A stretch of 64,000 nt of DNA from NCBI GenBank assembly GCA_021927905.1, contig BLLK01000022.1, forward strand, positions 3,618,819 to 3,682,818, read 5' to 3'. The notes under the pieces were generated by a model. It saw nothing but the letters and a program-made list of their open reading frames with translations. It was not told the DNA's origin and searched no databases. The translations under genes were made by a program, and so were the position numbers. Of this stretch, positions 10,726 to 21,816 are shown one piece after another (position 1 is the stretch's first letter; every line of letters starts with the position of its first letter). Source of the stretch: Chaetoceros tenuissimus. Its lineage: Eukaryota > Bacillariophyta > Thalassiosirophyceae > Chaetocerotales > Chaetocerotaceae.

Positions 10726-11799
10726 CTATTGAAAATCAACTGCATCTTCCAATAGAAAGACCCCGTCTATTTCATTCTCGTCATCATCTTCGTCAATATC
10801 CTTTTCTCTTATGATTCCATTTTTCATGACGAAAAAGTCACTTAATGGTATGCTATCCATGCTCTCATCGCAACCCAAGTCACTATAACCTACGTTAGCA
10901 TTCAGTTTGGATCTACCTTTTGAATCATACATGGATGAAACCAATGCATCTTTCACACTCAACTCTTCCATTTCGAGCCATCTTCCTCTGGTCAGAGATC
11001 CAAAACCTCCCATGAAAGTAATAAAATTGTACACATAACGATCCATAACAGCATGACCAATACTAGTGTCAGAATGATGCGCATAACTGTTTTCATCCTT
11101 GAGTGAACTTCCAACAGAATAAACATTCCGTAATATCTCACCATCCGGTAAAGAACTATCAATATTTTCTTGTCGTGTATTTGGTGCTGTCGTAAAAGCT
11201 TGACAAGTATCCGTCACATACAAAATAGACTTGAATCGTTTAAGTATTTGCAACTGCTCCAAAACTCCTCGTAAATCTTTGGTATTGAAATCCTCTACAT
11301 CGCGAAATTTGAAGAAATTATCTCCTCCGTGTCCAGTGATGTAAATGAAAAGGTTTGTATTCTCGTCAATGTTGTGAAACTTTTGATGGGGAGGAGTATA
11401 CTTTCCATGACGGCCCAATAATACTCGGAAAAAGTTATCCACTGTTACATCATTGCCTGTATAATCTACCTCTGCATCTTTGTACAAGTTTAAGTTGTGA
11501 CTTCCTATGGGATATATTGTATCTTTGTACGGATTTTTCGGGTTACATGCTGCCTCATCTGCCAGCATGAGAATGATATTATCATCAGTGAATCCTCCGT
11601 GATCTTTGAGAGTCTGATACATTGCTAATGCATTAGCGGTATGTCGGTAGTTATGAAAGAAAGTGGACGATGATAATATTACAGCCACATTTTTCGTGTG
11701 GTCCAATGATTTCAATTCTCTTTCCTCGGCTTCTGTGGTACTGCAGAAGAAGGTCATGAGATAAACCAGTAAGACCAACGCTGCTCTTATTCTCTTCAT
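10726..11799 (-). CDS. GPI8: GPI-anchor transamidase catalytic subunit GPI8/PIG-K
   Basis: Single exon, 357 aa from the ATG at 11799. The open frame extends upstream to 11853 but only from a TTG. The protein starts with a clear signal peptide (hydrophobic residues 5-18). Peptidase C13 domain: NVAVILSSSTFF with NYRHTANA, then YITGHGGDNF with catalytic His157, and YVTDTCQAF with catalytic Cys199. These positions coincide with those I recall for yeast Gpi8. The enzyme cleaves the C-terminal GPI signal of ER proteins and attaches the GPI anchor in a complex with GAA1, PIG-S, PIG-T and PIG-U. The C-terminal tail is acidic and lacks an obvious membrane helix, unlike the yeast enzyme. Confidence 0.95.
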   Translation of the reverse strand: MKRIRAALVLLVYLMTFFCSTTEAEERELKSLDHTKNVAVILSSSTFFHNYRHTANALAMYQTLKDHGGFTDDNIILMLADEAACNPKNPYKDTIYPIGSHNLNLYKDAEVDYTGNDVTVDNFFRVLLGRHGKYTPPHQKFHNIDENTNLFIYITGHGGDNFFKFRDVEDFNTKDLRGVLEQLQILKRFKSILYVTDTCQAFTTAPNTRQENIDSSLPDGEILRNVYSVGSSLKDENSYAHHSDTSIGHAVMDRYVYNFITFMGGFGSLTRGRWLEMEELSVKDALVSSMYDSKGRSKLNANVGYSDLGCDESMDSIPLSDFFVMKNGIIREKDIDEDDDENEIDGVFLLEDAVDFQ

Positions 11800-12222
11800 A
11801 TTCTTTGACGTCTCTTGCAGTTGCAGATTTCGATAGCAGTTGTGGTTTCGCAAAGAATAGATACTGATATTGGATATGAAATAAATTCATATCTTGGTTG
11901 TTAGTTGTTAGTTACTGAAATAACGGTAAATTACTGCTTTATAAAGCGCTCATAATTTGGTTTTGTGGTATTTAGCTATCTACCGTCTAGTCACTGTTCA
12001 TGTTTCTTCGTCTCTCGGCGTCTCGTCAATATTTAATTTTCTTTTACGCCATACTTGTGGGTAATGAAACAGATACTGTGATAGATTTCATTAGCTAGTG
12101 GCATCTTCCAAGAAGAGACAACAAGTCATTTGCACGTCAGTCAACAAGAGCACCATACAAGTTTCTAATAACACTTACAGCAACTACCTAGTTTGAAAAG
12201 GAAGCTCATACCTTGAGCAACA
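11800..12222. promoter_or_regulatory. divergent intergenic region, GPI8 / HD hydrolase
   Basis: About 420 bp between divergent starts. It includes a small TTGTTAG repeat near 11897-11915. No other element was recognised. Confidence 0.4.
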
Positions 12223-13056
12223 ATGGTAGACAATTTGAAACACGAAGATCAAATAAAAAGAAACATAGAATGTGTACTAGAACTTGTAGAACAATTCTAC
12301 AGAGACCATCAAGAAATTAAGGCATCTCACGGCATATCACATGTAATGGCAGTATACCATCATGCAATCAAGGCAATCCAATGTCACAAGCACCCTACAG
12401 GAGTAACTTTGATATCATCTATGGAAATTCAAATTGCAACACTTCTTCATGATGTTGACGATGAAAAATATTTTCCAAAGCCCAGCATTCCCTATCAAAA
12501 CGCTAGGAATATTTTATCATCGCCAAGCTTGAAACTTTCACAAGAGTCCATAGATAATATTATATACATGATTCAATTAGTCAGTTGTTCCTCCAATGGA
12601 AATTCAGTTCCAGATGAAATTATTAAAAAAGAATCATATCATTTACTGATTCCAAGATGGTCCGATAGACTAGAAGCAGTTGGTAGAATAGGAGTTGTAC
12701 GATGTTATCAATACAATCGTGAAAATGATCGACCATTGTATTCTGAACTTTCTCCCAAAGCTACAACCCAAGAACAAGTTTGGGAATATGCCAACCCTCA
12801 GAGATTTATAGAATATCAATCGAGTGGTGGAAGGAAAAGTGTAAATGGTGGAGAGGACATGATTTCGCATTATTATGATAAGTTGCTTCATGTTTCTCTA
12901 CCACCAAGGGATATTGTCCGGAATTCATATCTTGAAGAAATGGCTGCATCATCTTCTCAAGTATTAGTAGAAGTTTGTATACGGTTTGGTAAAACTGGAT
13001 TTGTAGATGAAGATTTTATTCATGACATTGCAAAAGAAATTGGTATCAAGATATGA
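12223..13056 (+). CDS. HD-domain phosphohydrolase-like protein
   Basis: Single exon, 277 aa, soluble. The HD superfamily layout is visible: His40 in GISHVMAVYHHA, then His76-Asp77 in IATLLHDVDDEKYF, which would bind a divalent metal. An Asp in IPRWSDRLEAVGRIG is a good candidate for the last metal ligand. The enzyme probably hydrolyses a phosphoester or a nucleotide, but the substrate cannot be told. No targeting peptide is apparent. It is divergent from GPI8. Confidence 0.8.
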   Translation: MVDNLKHEDQIKRNIECVLELVEQFYRDHQEIKASHGISHVMAVYHHAIKAIQCHKHPTGVTLISSMEIQIATLLHDVDDEKYFPKPSIPYQNARNILSSPSLKLSQESIDNIIYMIQLVSCSSNGNSVPDEIIKKESYHLLIPRWSDRLEAVGRIGVVRCYQYNRENDRPLYSELSPKATTQEQVWEYANPQRFIEYQSSGGRKSVNGGEDMISHYYDKLLHVSLPPRDIVRNSYLEEMAASSSQVLVEVCIRFGKTGFVDEDFIHDIAKEIGIKI

Positions 13057-13454
13057 AAGGAGAAGTGGTAGATTTGTACAGTAATACTATCTGTTTGAAA
13101 GTCGGAATTTGGAAGTCATTCAAGCAGCAAAAACATAGGGGAATATGCCATGATAATAGTTTATAATAATCTTATCTAGCACATATATGTACGATAATTT
13201 GTCAACTTCAACATCCACATTTTTACTATAAAGTAGCGTCAATGTTCCGTGTTTGAAATTGATTTGTGATGACAAGCAAAACCGTTTAACGTCCATTGAC
13301 ATCGCTTGACACCACAACTGAAAACAACTCAACTGATCAACTGAACAAACTATTTCATTCCATATTCATATTCCATTCTATTATTTCGTTTTAGATTCTT
13401 TCCATCATACAATAAGAGCTTCATTAATTATTTAGAGGCAAAGGCACGGAATCA
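13057..13454. other. intergenic, no gene recognised
   Basis: About 400 bp between two plus-strand genes. It is AT-rich and shows nothing specific. It probably holds the terminator of the HD gene and the promoter of the TPR gene. Confidence 0.45.
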
Positions 13455-14791
13455 ATGTATATGGGAGGGAAAGGACTAGCATTAGCGGCTTTGCTTTGCT
13501 CGAAGGTAGTGCATGGCTTCATAGCTTCGACATCAACATCAACGACAGCAAAACATAGCAATCATCGTTCCAAATACACTTTATTTCATGAAAAGAAATC
13601 AAATGACGCATTTCTAAATTCGCTAGAGGAGATGAATGGTAGAGAGCCATCACAAGAGTCGCTTGCTCATCTACGAGAGTCGGCATCATCTAGTGTCGCT
13701 GCTTTTCTATCCTCGTTTGAGAAAGAAGATGATGAGGGAATTTCCGACACATCAGCGCCGGCAAGTATCAATGAAATTGCTACAGAATCTACAGAACAAA
13801 AATCAAAAGTTCTATGGGATGTGTATGTTTGCATGTCAAAGGCTTGTAAAGAACGGGGTGCATCGGCTACTCTAGATACATTTCAATCACTCTCTCCCGA
13901 TTCTGTCAGAGTACATCCTGCCATTTTGTCAAAGACAAAAGCCAAAGGACCCAATGTTCGATGTGTACAAACTTCCCATCCTTACAAAGCTATTGAAATC
14001 AATAATGTGAATGATATAGATAAAGTATATAGAATTTTGACCAAACACATGGATGTGCAAGATGTTTCCATCAAGGCGAGAGATAATCTCAAATTGACCT
14101 ATCTAGGAAATAGTCATTTAGAAAAGAATGAATTGAGTGAGGCTATTGCATCTTACAATGCTGCTCTTGCGACTAATTATGAACCACAGGAAGGAATACT
14201 ATTGTTACTTCGTGCTACTGGTATGTGAAATATAGTGTCTAGTCTCTTTTGCCGTCATTTCAATATTTCTAAATATTATTTTCCCACATTACAGCCTACT
14301 TGAAACGAGCTTTTGCTCATCAAGCTATCCTTCGGCAGACCGTAGATGATTTGTCGGAAACTGTTCCAGATCCAGCTAAGCTTGGTAAATTGTATCATAT
14401 AGCAAATACTAACCCTAGCCTATCAAAGGCGCTTTTCAACAAAGTTTTACGAGATACAAAGTTGCAAGATAAGAAATTTCGTCAAACTAAATATCGTCAT
14501 GGATTATATGAATACGCACTGCTTCATGCTGCACAAGATTCACTTCGATCTACTCAATTGTTGCCACATCATGCAAAGACTTGGTTACGGGCTGGTGACG
14601 CTTTGGCAGAGTTGAGAAAGTTGAAAGAAAGTGCTCTGTATTATCAAAAAGCTATGGAATTAGATCCGACGCTTCGAAATCGTTTGGAGCCAGTCATTGA
14701 AAGGTTGGAGAGGTCGCAAACATTCTTGGACAAGGCAAAGGGATGGTACAGTAGTGATACATTGCGATTGGCGTTAGATGTTGCTGGATAA
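13455..14791 (+). CDS. TPR-repeat protein with signal/plastid-type pre-sequence
   Basis: Exons 13455-14220 and 14295-14791 flank a 74-bp intron (GTATGT to TTACAG, phase 1). The product is 420 aa. The first 20 residues form a hydrophobic signal peptide ending in VHG-F, followed by a Ser/Thr-rich basic stretch. A Phe right after a signal cleavage site and an STP-rich transit region is the layout used for diatom plastid import, though the usual Ala before Phe is Gly here. TPR-like helices lie around residues 215-255 (LGNSHLEKNELSEAIASYN) and 350-395 (WLRAGDALAELRKLKESAL, AMELDP). A role as a protein-interaction scaffold or plastid assembly factor is inferred. Confidence 0.75.
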
Positions 14792-14858
14792 AATTTTATT
14801 TACATCTGAATATACTAAGGGAATTATTTTATATGAAAAAATGAACAACCTTTTCTGT

Positions 14859-17800
14859 CTACTTGCATCTATTCGGATCACATTTCCCGCATTCTAATGG
14901 AAATTCAATGCTTCCAATTCGAATGCATGCTTCTTCCTCTGACATTGATCCGCCTGCTACACTTTGAAGCCATTGAATTCGTGCTCCACACGTGTACGCT
15001 CCTGCAAGCGTGTTCAAAGCAGTATCGTCGCATGTAGAACATCCGCAAGGATGCCTTATAGTAGGAATTTGTGTTGGGCTCTTTGTAGGACGGGCTGAAG
15101 GACGGGCTGATGGTAGAGGTGTTGGAGAATCTGATGGAGTGTACGTAGGTGATTTTGATGGTACTAAGCTAGGTGAAGGTGTGTCATTACACACTGTTGG
15201 ATTACATTTTCCACATTCCTGAGGAAACTCGATACTACCAATCACAAAGCAAGCACCGTCTTCTGATAATGATCCACCTGCTGCACTTTGAAGCCATTGT
15301 ATACGTGCTCCACATGAGTAGGCTCCTGCAAGTGCACTCAAAGCAGTTTCGTCGCATGTAGCACATCCACAAGGATAATTTGCAGTAATGGGCGCTGTTG
15401 GGATCGACGAGGGAATGTTCGTCCGAAATTTTGAAGGTGATTCTGTTGGAAAGATGGATGGAGTAGAAGTCGGAGATTTTGACGGTATAAAAGTCGAGGG
15501 AGATGACGATGAATATGGCACTGGTGCTTGGGTAGGAGTAGATGATTCATCACATGATGTAGGATCACAACCTCCACATTCTTCTGGGAACTCTGTATTC
15601 CCTATGATGAAACAAGCATCGAATTCTGTAAAGGAACCTCCAGCTTGAGATTGAAGCCATTCAATCCTAGCACCACAACTATAAGCTCCAGCCAGATTGT
15701 TTAGTGCTGATTGATCGCAGGACTTACATCCACAAAAAGTTTGTGAAGATGATGGTGAGCTAGTAATTGAGCTTGTTGGCACAGGCTCTGATGACGGAGC
15801 AGGAGAAACCTCTTCATCATCTGAAATACACGAACCATCTCTACAAACTCCAAAAGGTACAGAGTTGCAAGGAGAGTTATCCGGTAAAGGTATTGGAGCA
15901 GAGCAGAGACCATCTGTACAAGTACCAGCAGTGTTACAATCATCTACTTCACACTCGCATTCTGCTTCCACCGAAGTATCCTTGAAAGTACAAAATCCGT
16001 CGAAAGGATACTCTTCGTTTTGCTTCAAATAATTGCAACCTCCTGATGCAGTACATCCATATTTCACAGCTCCAAGAATATTATCCGAACAGCCAAATGG
16101 ATAAGCCCCTGGGCATGCATTAAAACAGGATTCTTCACAGTTATTTCCAGAATAGCCAGCATCACATTCACACACAGCTTCGTTAGGACTAACTGCAACA
16201 CATTTCCCATGCCCTGAGCAATCAAGACCTTGTTCTTCGCATGGATTGAATGTGCAAAGTGGACCAGACCACCCTTCATCACAAATACAAGCTTGTTCAC
16301 TAGTAACTGGTAACAAAGCCATTGTACCTAGGTACTGGGCACTACAATGTCCATGTTCTCCACATCTTGCTGCGTTACATAGGTCAATAGAACAATCATG
16401 TCCCATGAAACCTTCTTTGCATCGACAAGTTTCAGTCCTACAATCACAGACTGCATTGAATGATTCACAGTCCGCTTGACATAGAGAAGAACAAGAAGCA
16501 GAAGGCATAACACCTTCATCTAGGCACTCTATCTTTTGTTCATCAGCTGCATTTGTACATGCTCCATGATTGCCCCAGACATTATCGTCAAGATATTCAT
16601 CCCCACTCCAAATGTATTTCCGATCGTGATGGCTACTAAGCAATCCATTTTGTCCACAAGATCTTTGACCCTTCAAATCAAGATAAATGAATTCTTCTGC
16701 CCACCTATTTCCTACGACTGTATCAGAAAATTCAACAACCCAGTCCAACGGAAAGTCCTCATTTGAGTATCCAATCCCTAGTCTATAGGAATGCTCCAAG
16801 CCAACAACGACAGGAAATGCATACCCCTGTTTTCGACTTTGAAAGTCACCACCAGTTTGATGATAAGGAATGTATGTCGTTGCATCAGCAGAATTAGTTT
16901 GTTGAGAAGTTCCTCCACTTCTATGAAAAATATCAACACGTAGCGGTGGAGATGTATTTGATAGCAACCCTTTTGAATAGACTCTCAAAGCACGAAGTGG
17001 AGCCCGACAGAGAATACCATTGTCATAAAGTTCCCCCAAACCAATTGAGGTACTCAATTCGCAAATATTCCCAGGCATTGAAAGCAAATAGTCAAATTTA
17101 GAAGATACAAGCGAGACGTATCCAGGAGGGAAGAAAGAATTCGGGAGGGTAGATCCATTAATGACCGTATTTGCGTCGGCAGGAGACAAAGAGATGATTC
17201 CACCATGATTTTGATTTGAAGTGTGCGCTTGAGTATTTTCATACTGAAAGTAGAACCATTTTTGAGTGTCTTCCTTCTTGACCAGCCAGTTGACGTTATG
17301 TAAAAGATATTGAGGAAAACAGAGGAAGCCTGTTGTTCCAACATTACAATGATGGTTCGCCTCAATGGTTACTTGATCGGAAAATGTTGTATTTTCAATA
17401 ATGAAGGTGCCAATATCCGGTAGAGCCACGTTTCCATTGGAAAAGTGGCTTCCAGATACGTGAGAGGAGCAACCATTTCCAAAGTTCTTTGTCTCCTTCC
17501 AATAGAGAAGATTGTTATTATCAAAGCTTTGGTGTCCATAGTATTGAATATCGCCAGCCTCGTAATGTCCCACAAATGCATTTCCATAATCAACATTGTT
17601 TTTAAAAGTTGTTGCGACACCTCTTGTACTACCTTCCTCATCAAAGCCTTGACAAAGAGATTTATCTATATTTTCTCCATCGGATGCAACACTCCTGTCA
17701 GTAAGCTTTGGATAGTTGTAGCTCAGAGTATACGTTCCAAAGCGACCATTGCCATGAAAAGTATTTCCCTCGATCCTACCCATGATTCCATCGGCTTCAC

Positions 17801-19635
17801 AAACTTTGCCATACTTCGATCCTCTGCCGATACTAGAAGCAGATATCAACATTCCATTAAAGCCATTAGCCGATCTATTCCCAATAAGATCATTTGTAGC
17901 AGATCTGAAGATGGAATTAATGAAGTCAGATATTGTTACAATCTAAAGAGACGAGAAAGAGTAGTCTATCCAGCTTACCTAGAAAAAATGCCTGCCTGGT
18001 TGTCTTTTGTGTCGGCTATCCTATTAGAAGTACCTGGGACAGTGCACCCATGGAAAACATCATCACTGAAAGGATAGTTACAAATATAAACATTGTAGCT
18101 AATCTGATTCAACATTTCATTTCCATCTTCCACATAAATTCCACTTCCTCGTATATTGTAAAGGACATTATTTTCGACAAGACTTTGATGAGTACCATGA
18201 ATGATAATACCACGCTGTTGACTATTCTCGATGGCGTTATTTGCAAATAAACAATCTGGACAGTCATGCATGTGATGAAAATGAAGACAGTACTTTCCCT
18301 CTACACCTCTCTGACCGCACTTCTCTACTCTTGTGTTTTGAATTCTAGCAACACCATGATGCATGTGGATGGTATGAAGACCCATGGTACACGTGCTACG
18401 GAAAGAAGAACAACGACATCCTTCAACGCTGGTTTCTTCGCCGGCTACAGCTTCTGGGAGATTTGGATCGCAACCAACATGGGAGAAATCATCACCTGTA
18501 ATGATCTACAAGAAAGATGCCAAGTGTTAGTAAAAGGCAAAAGCGATTTTAGGAGACCTTCTTATCCAATACATATTTAACTCTGCAACTTACAATGTTC
18601 CTACTCAGATTCACAACCTCACCACTTTTGAGCAAAGGTTGTCCTCCATCCAATTGAGGAGGAAGGAACTCAGCCTCGACACTATACTTTGATGCAACAT
18701 TTAAAGTAATTTTACCATCTTCATCGATAGATTCAATACGAAACTCCTGTCCTCGACCTCTTGATAAGCGTTCAGTTGGGGCAATACCTATGGAATAAAT
18801 AAGAGAAAGTTAGTAATGGTGCCTACCATACACACGATGGACGCAATTCTGTTAACTTACCAATGCGATCTCCAACTTTCCATCCCATCATATTAGGATT
18901 ATGCAGAAGTTTCATCTCACTGTCTCCACTAGAAAGAGGCTTGGACAACAAGCTCCAGGTTCGTTCCATTTTTTCCCCTTCAATGTTTACACTTGGTGAA
19001 AAGCTCGAACTGGAAGAAGTTGAGCCAAAGGCTCTAGTGCGTAGCTTCGGATGATATGCTCCATTATCTTTAATGAAAATCCAACCAGATTTATTTGATA
19101 GATTCATATTCCAAGATCCATTATCCTCAATTGCCACATACCCAGCACAGACAAAACCATCTGTAGGGGCTTTTGTATCATTCCACTCTACAGACCCGCG
19201 TACAATCAAAGCTGCGACGTTTAGATTACCGTCAATTTCTAGTTCCAAACCACTAGGAATAATACAAATTGATGCTTCGTCACAGACAGCTTTTACATCT
19301 GATATAGAAACTTTACCGCTACCATTCACAATGCGTTCTTCGAAAGCAGATGGTGAGACAAAAGGAGCGACATTCTTCTTGCATAGTTTTAGCCCTTGAG
19401 GTAACTCTATGTCTGGGTCATCAATTGCAGCATAAGCATCTGCATTGATTGCATCAAAATTTTCTGAAAATACCCCAATGTCAGAACGAATTACAAATAC
19501 AATAATGATATTATGAGAAGAAAGAAGCATACCTAGATATAGCGCTTCATCTGACTGAGTAAAAGCAGCGCCAGTCGAATGGATAGAATTGGTACAGATG
19601 ACCAACGAAAGAATTTTTTTCCAAGGGAGATACAT
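14859..19635 (-). CDS. secreted G8 domain / beta-helix / EGF / Cys-repeat protein
   Basis: Five exons: 19635-19533, 19463-18861, 18787-18594, 18505-17979 and 17904-14859, all with GT-AG introns and consistent phases, giving 1490 aa. A signal peptide starts the protein. A G8 domain follows (about 60-250: IPSGLELEID, LIVRGSVEW, GWKVGDRIG) as in CEMIP, TMEM2 and fibrocystin-like proteins. Right-handed beta-helix segments come next (about 300-560: HVGCDPNLPEAVAGEE, HHGVARIQNTRVEKCGQRG). Three EGF-like segments occupy about 950-1070. The C-terminus has three copies of a ~60-aa Cys module (nt about 15745-15560, 15370-15185, 15060-14865) sharing LAGAYSCGARIQWLQS. Ser/Pro/Thr linkers separate the modules. 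It is likely an extracellular or cell-wall glycoprotein, or a polysaccharide-binding or hydrolysing protein. Confidence 0.85.
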
Positions 19636-20025
19636 GATTTAGGATTGTAATTTTTGAAGATTATGAGAGTAAGGAGCAACGAAGAATAAGAGATGGTTTC
19701 AATCTTTATGACTACACCATTTATCGACGGGTCATGAAAAACATTAAGTCGTGGTTGGGTTTTGAATGACCTTTTTATGTACTACAGGAACATGCAAGAA
19801 CAACATTCAGTATTGGAGTATCAGCACTTGGAGAATCAACATCTTGTTTTTTCCGATTTAGTCGGAAAAAGGATCGTGTCAAAATGGGACTCACAAAGAA
19901 AAGAAAGGGAAGCAAAGTCGAAGAAATGAAGAATGAGAGGCAACGGTCGCCAAAAACTGCGTAGAGAAGAGGTGAAAGTGTGAAAGTGCTACTACTAGGT
20001 GTTGTATTTGATTAAACCAAGAGCA
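19636..20025. promoter_or_regulatory. divergent intergenic region
   Basis: About 390 bp between the G8 gene start and the plus-strand gene at 20026. It must carry both promoters. No particular motif stood out. Confidence 0.4.
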
Positions 20026-21354
20026 ATGGCGACGACATACTCCCCTTTACCTCGAGTAGGAGATAGAGTACTCATCCACGACGTCCAGGCAAAAGAAGCG
20101 CAGTTCCTGAACTCACTGAATGGAGTCATCTCAAAGTTTCAATTAGACCAAGCGGCAAGATATGAAATTCAGCTTGAAAAGAAAGATGAGACTTCTAAAG
20201 ACTCTACTGCATTGCTGCAACTATCAAACCTTACTCTTGAACTTGAAGAAGAAAAATCAAGTGAATCTGAAGATCAAGAGGACATGATTCACGTCTTGAT
20301 TCCAAGTCATGTGGATAGCGAAGAGACTGGAGTACTCTTTTTAAGATGCATAGAATCAGTAGCTGATCAGAGAACCATGTCAAAATTTAGAGTATTCATT
20401 TCATTAAGTGGAGAGGAGAAACATAGAGAATCTATGCTTAGAGTCATCATGACCTTTGCCTCTCAAAATAAAAATTCACGGTGGTATGTGCAAGACAGTG
20501 GGTTAGACGAGAAGCCAAAGTTTGAACATTTGAGATCTCTTGTAGAATTATCTGCATCAGTTGACCCAAATGCACATTTAATGTTTGTAAACAATGTCGA
20601 TATGATGCATCCTCTTCGAATTGTAGTGTTTCAAGAAGGAAAGAAGGATGTAGGACTTCCAAGAGAATGTCCATTTCGTTTGAGTGGAAAGCTGCTCCTG
20701 AATGAGAAAGTAACTGCGATGGAGGGGCAACTTGGACGTCTCATTTCCAATACTCAAGACTTTGACCTATGGAAGCAAGATGGTGAGCTCAATCCCAAGA
20801 TTCAACTTGCAACAAACTCAAAGTGCAAAGAGCTTGACGCAGAAGAATTCTTTGATTTCATGGTGCCCACTGCCATAATGGTAAAATTCTTTCGTCTGAA
20901 TCCAGAACATGTCAGCACTAGTAGATACTGTGATAAAAGACTGATGGCTATCTTAAAGTTTGTTGGTCCCATCGAAGTTGCTGATATACCACAGTATCCG
21001 TGGCTGATAGCTTGCTATAAATCAACAGTTGACAATAATGTCCACAAAGCAAATGACAAAGATAAGAAACTTGCGCAAAAATATGACATACCCAAAGCTA
21101 ATATCGCAAAGATTAGAGCAGATGTTGAGGCTCTAATGATCCAGCACTTTGGATGGAATGATTATATGTACAACAAGCTCATGAAGGAAAAAATCAAGGA
21201 TTTGAACAAGCGTTATAGCAGTGGTTTTGGTGAAGATTTGTGGGCACAAGTACTTGCAAAGGTGGAATCATATTTCAACAAGGCTGTACTTGAGGAATCT
21301 AAAGATGCATGGGAATGTCTCCAACCTAAACAAAGCAGCTGTATCATTAGCTAG
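20026..21354 (+). CDS. unknown soluble protein with degenerate GT-A-like region
   Basis: Single exon, 442 aa from the ATG at 20026; the open frame upstream begins only at a GTG. The N-terminus (about 8-60) has an SH3-like pattern VGDRVLIHDV. The middle (about 85-205) resembles glycosyltransferase-2-like proteins: an IHVLIPSHVDSEETG beta-strand/helix start and, where a DDD or DxD would be expected, FVNNVDMMHPLRI. The C-terminal third is helical. There is no signal peptide or membrane segment. Loss of the acidic triad suggests a non-catalytic relative, but the family match is weak and the function unknown. Confidence 0.6.
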   Translation: MATTYSPLPRVGDRVLIHDVQAKEAQFLNSLNGVISKFQLDQAARYEIQLEKKDETSKDSTALLQLSNLTLELEEEKSSESEDQEDMIHVLIPSHVDSEETGVLFLRCIESVADQRTMSKFRVFISLSGEEKHRESMLRVIMTFASQNKNSRWYVQDSGLDEKPKFEHLRSLVELSASVDPNAHLMFVNNVDMMHPLRIVVFQEGKKDVGLPRECPFRLSGKLLLNEKVTAMEGQLGRLISNTQDFDLWKQDGELNPKIQLATNSKCKELDAEEFFDFMVPTAIMVKFFRLNPEHVSTSRYCDKRLMAILKFVGPIEVADIPQYPWLIACYKSTVDNNVHKANDKDKKLAQKYDIPKANIAKIRADVEALMIQHFGWNDYMYNKLMKEKIKDLNKRYSSGFGEDLWAQVLAKVESYFNKAVLEESKDAWECLQPKQSSCIIS

Positions 21355-21816
21355 TAAGGGAATCTTTATTAGAAATAATTAGTAGATAATTGAAATATTC
21401 TCTGCAGTTTTTACGAACAATACTCCTCGTGGATTCAAAATGATTCCTTCCTGTTTCATTCTCCCTTACATTCCCGCTTCAAATTGAAAATGTCGTCTGA
21501 TGACTATTATTTCCATTACAGCACTAAAATTACACGTACAACCGAAAAAGAATAGGGGACCTTCTGATCTTAGTTAGTATGACATTGGATGGATCACTAA
21601 ATTTGAGAAATGTTACTACGAACCGGATTGCTGCCACTTAGTTAGCAGAAGAGGTAAAGGCAAAAGAGGAAACTGTAAACTAAACAACTAAACCCTTCTC
21701 GCTCCCATACGCCCATCCGCCATATGTATGTACTACTGGTATTTGACACGAACACGAATAGCGAATAACCTCTACTTGCCCAATACAAAATCTAACATAT
21801 CCCGACAACCCAAAAG
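21355..21816. other. intergenic, no gene recognised
   Basis: About 460 bp between two plus-strand genes. It likely holds a 3' UTR followed by the promoter of the receptor gene. No motif was recognised. Confidence 0.45.

Noticed and set aside
17445-18077. 210-aa plus-strand frame across the G8 gene
   Set aside because: It runs antisense through two exons and an intron of a well-supported gene and shows no domain.
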